DNA from: Dehalococcoidia bacterium
Lineage (GTDB): Bacteria > Chloroflexota > Dehalococcoidia > JAENJB01
Direction of reading: 5' to 3'
DNA: 5,247 nucleotides
Assembly (NCBI GenBank): GCA_030690705.1
Contig: JAUYGE010000244.1
Span: forward strand, 1-5,247
In this document: piece by piece, positions 4,997 to 5,247 of the stretch
Layout: each line of letters starts with the position of its first letter
Numbering within the stretch: the first letter of the stretch is position 1
Translations under genes and position numbers: made by a program
Notes under the pieces: generated by a model
The model's input: only the letters and a program-made list of their open reading frames with translations
Told to the model about the DNA's origin: nothing
Databases searched by the model: none

Positions 4997-5016
4997 GCCC
5001 GTAGAGTGGGTGAAGT

Positions 5017-5031
5017 CCCGATGAAATCGGG
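5017..5031. repeat. Stand-alone hairpin CCCGAT-GAA-ATCGGG
   Basis: Identical to the hairpin in slot 1 of the repeat at 805-913 (818-832), and sharing its 13-base core with slot 2 of the repeat at 1637-1744 (1714-1726). Here it is 20 bp after the toxin stop with no flanking TGTCATTCTGAG ends. It could serve as a weak terminator, but no T-tract follows. Confidence 0.75.
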
Positions 5032-5067
5032 CGCAACCTATCTCTTACCGTCCCCGGAGCTCGCCTC

Positions 5068-5119
5068 TGTCATTCCCGCCCCGTATCGCTGTACGGGGTA
5101 AACTCCGGCGGGAATCCAG
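5068..5119. repeat. Nested palindromic repeat (dRS3-like with an inner hairpin)
   Basis: The outer 9-bp stem is ATTCCCGCC (5072-5080) / GGCGGGAAT (5107-5115). The inner 7-bp stem is CCCCGTA (5079-5085) / TACGGGG (5092-5098) with loop TCGCTG. The stems share two bases (5079-5080). The outer part is the TGTCATTCCCGC...GCGGGAATCCAGG sequence of 3991-4020 with the inner hairpin placed between its arms. Confidence 0.8.
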
Positions 5120-5247
5120 GGGCAGGGGGTGAGAGGCAAGCAATTTCCCCAAAACGACAGTACCTGTCGCCCCATCCTGCTAAGCTATGGCGGCCCTCCT
5201 CTGACAAACGGGCATTGAAAGGGGGCAGGGGTGAGAGGATAGTATAT

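Larger units (their letters stand above)
4997..5247. other. Intergenic tail with repeats, no gene seen
   Basis: It holds a lone CCCGATGAAATCGGG hairpin (5017-5031), a nested palindromic repeat (5072-5115), a CGACAG-TAC-CTGTCG hairpin (5155-5169) and a GC-rich motif, GGGGCAGGGG(G)TGAGAGG, occurring at about 5119-5136 and 5221-5238. I see no coding sequence or convincing terminator. Confidence 0.7.

Overview
This is a bacterial chromosomal window of fairly high GC. It has housekeeping genes on the minus strand on the left, a cluster of small accessory genes on the plus strand on the right, and several families of short palindromic repeats filling nearly every gap. The taxon cannot be fixed from sequence alone. 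The trigger factor and ClpP, the abundance of TGTCATTCTGAG-type repeats and the orphan toxin-antitoxin-like genes would suit an uncultivated Chloroflexota (Dehalococcoidia-like) genome, but that is a weak inference.

Left half, minus strand, in transcription order. Trigger factor (tig, 3110 to 1764) is followed by the ATP-dependent protease subunit ClpP (clpP, 1595 to 927) and then the N-terminal 261 residues of a hydantoinase/oxoprolinase-family protein, which runs off the left edge. tig has a good sigma-70-type promoter (TTGAGC, 17 bp, TATAAT at 3181-3153) whose -35 box lies in one arm of a 7-bp inverted repeat. The tig-clpP pairing is classical (nascent-chain chaperone plus protease), but clpX does not follow. 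The two intergenic gaps hold nearly equal-length (109 and 108 bp) copies of the same palindromic element. ClpP keeps its Ser-His-Asp triad but carries a 19-residue in-frame duplication near its N-terminus, in the part of the protein that forms the axial pore loops.

Right half, plus strand. A truncated gene for a small DUF4258-like protein overlaps a DUF2283 gene. About 530 bp of repeats follow. Then comes a compact overlapping operon: an MNT-type nucleotidyltransferase, a 22-codon remnant-like ORF where a HEPN partner would be expected, a RelB/DUF2281-like antitoxin and a RelE/ParE-like toxin. An exact 56-bp direct repeat stands upstream of both small-gene groups in the same orientation. It contains a promoter-like TTGATT-17-TACTAT, so it may be a duplicated or mobile promoter module.

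The most unusual aspect is the repeat architecture. The palindromic elements share fixed blocks separated by variable slots, and the slots are filled by short hairpins with perfect stems. One hairpin core, CCGATGAAATCGG, occurs in slot 1 of one element, slot 2 of another, and alone after the toxin gene. CCCCGTA/TACGGGG stems occur three times with different or no loops. This looks like a modular hairpin-in-repeat system.
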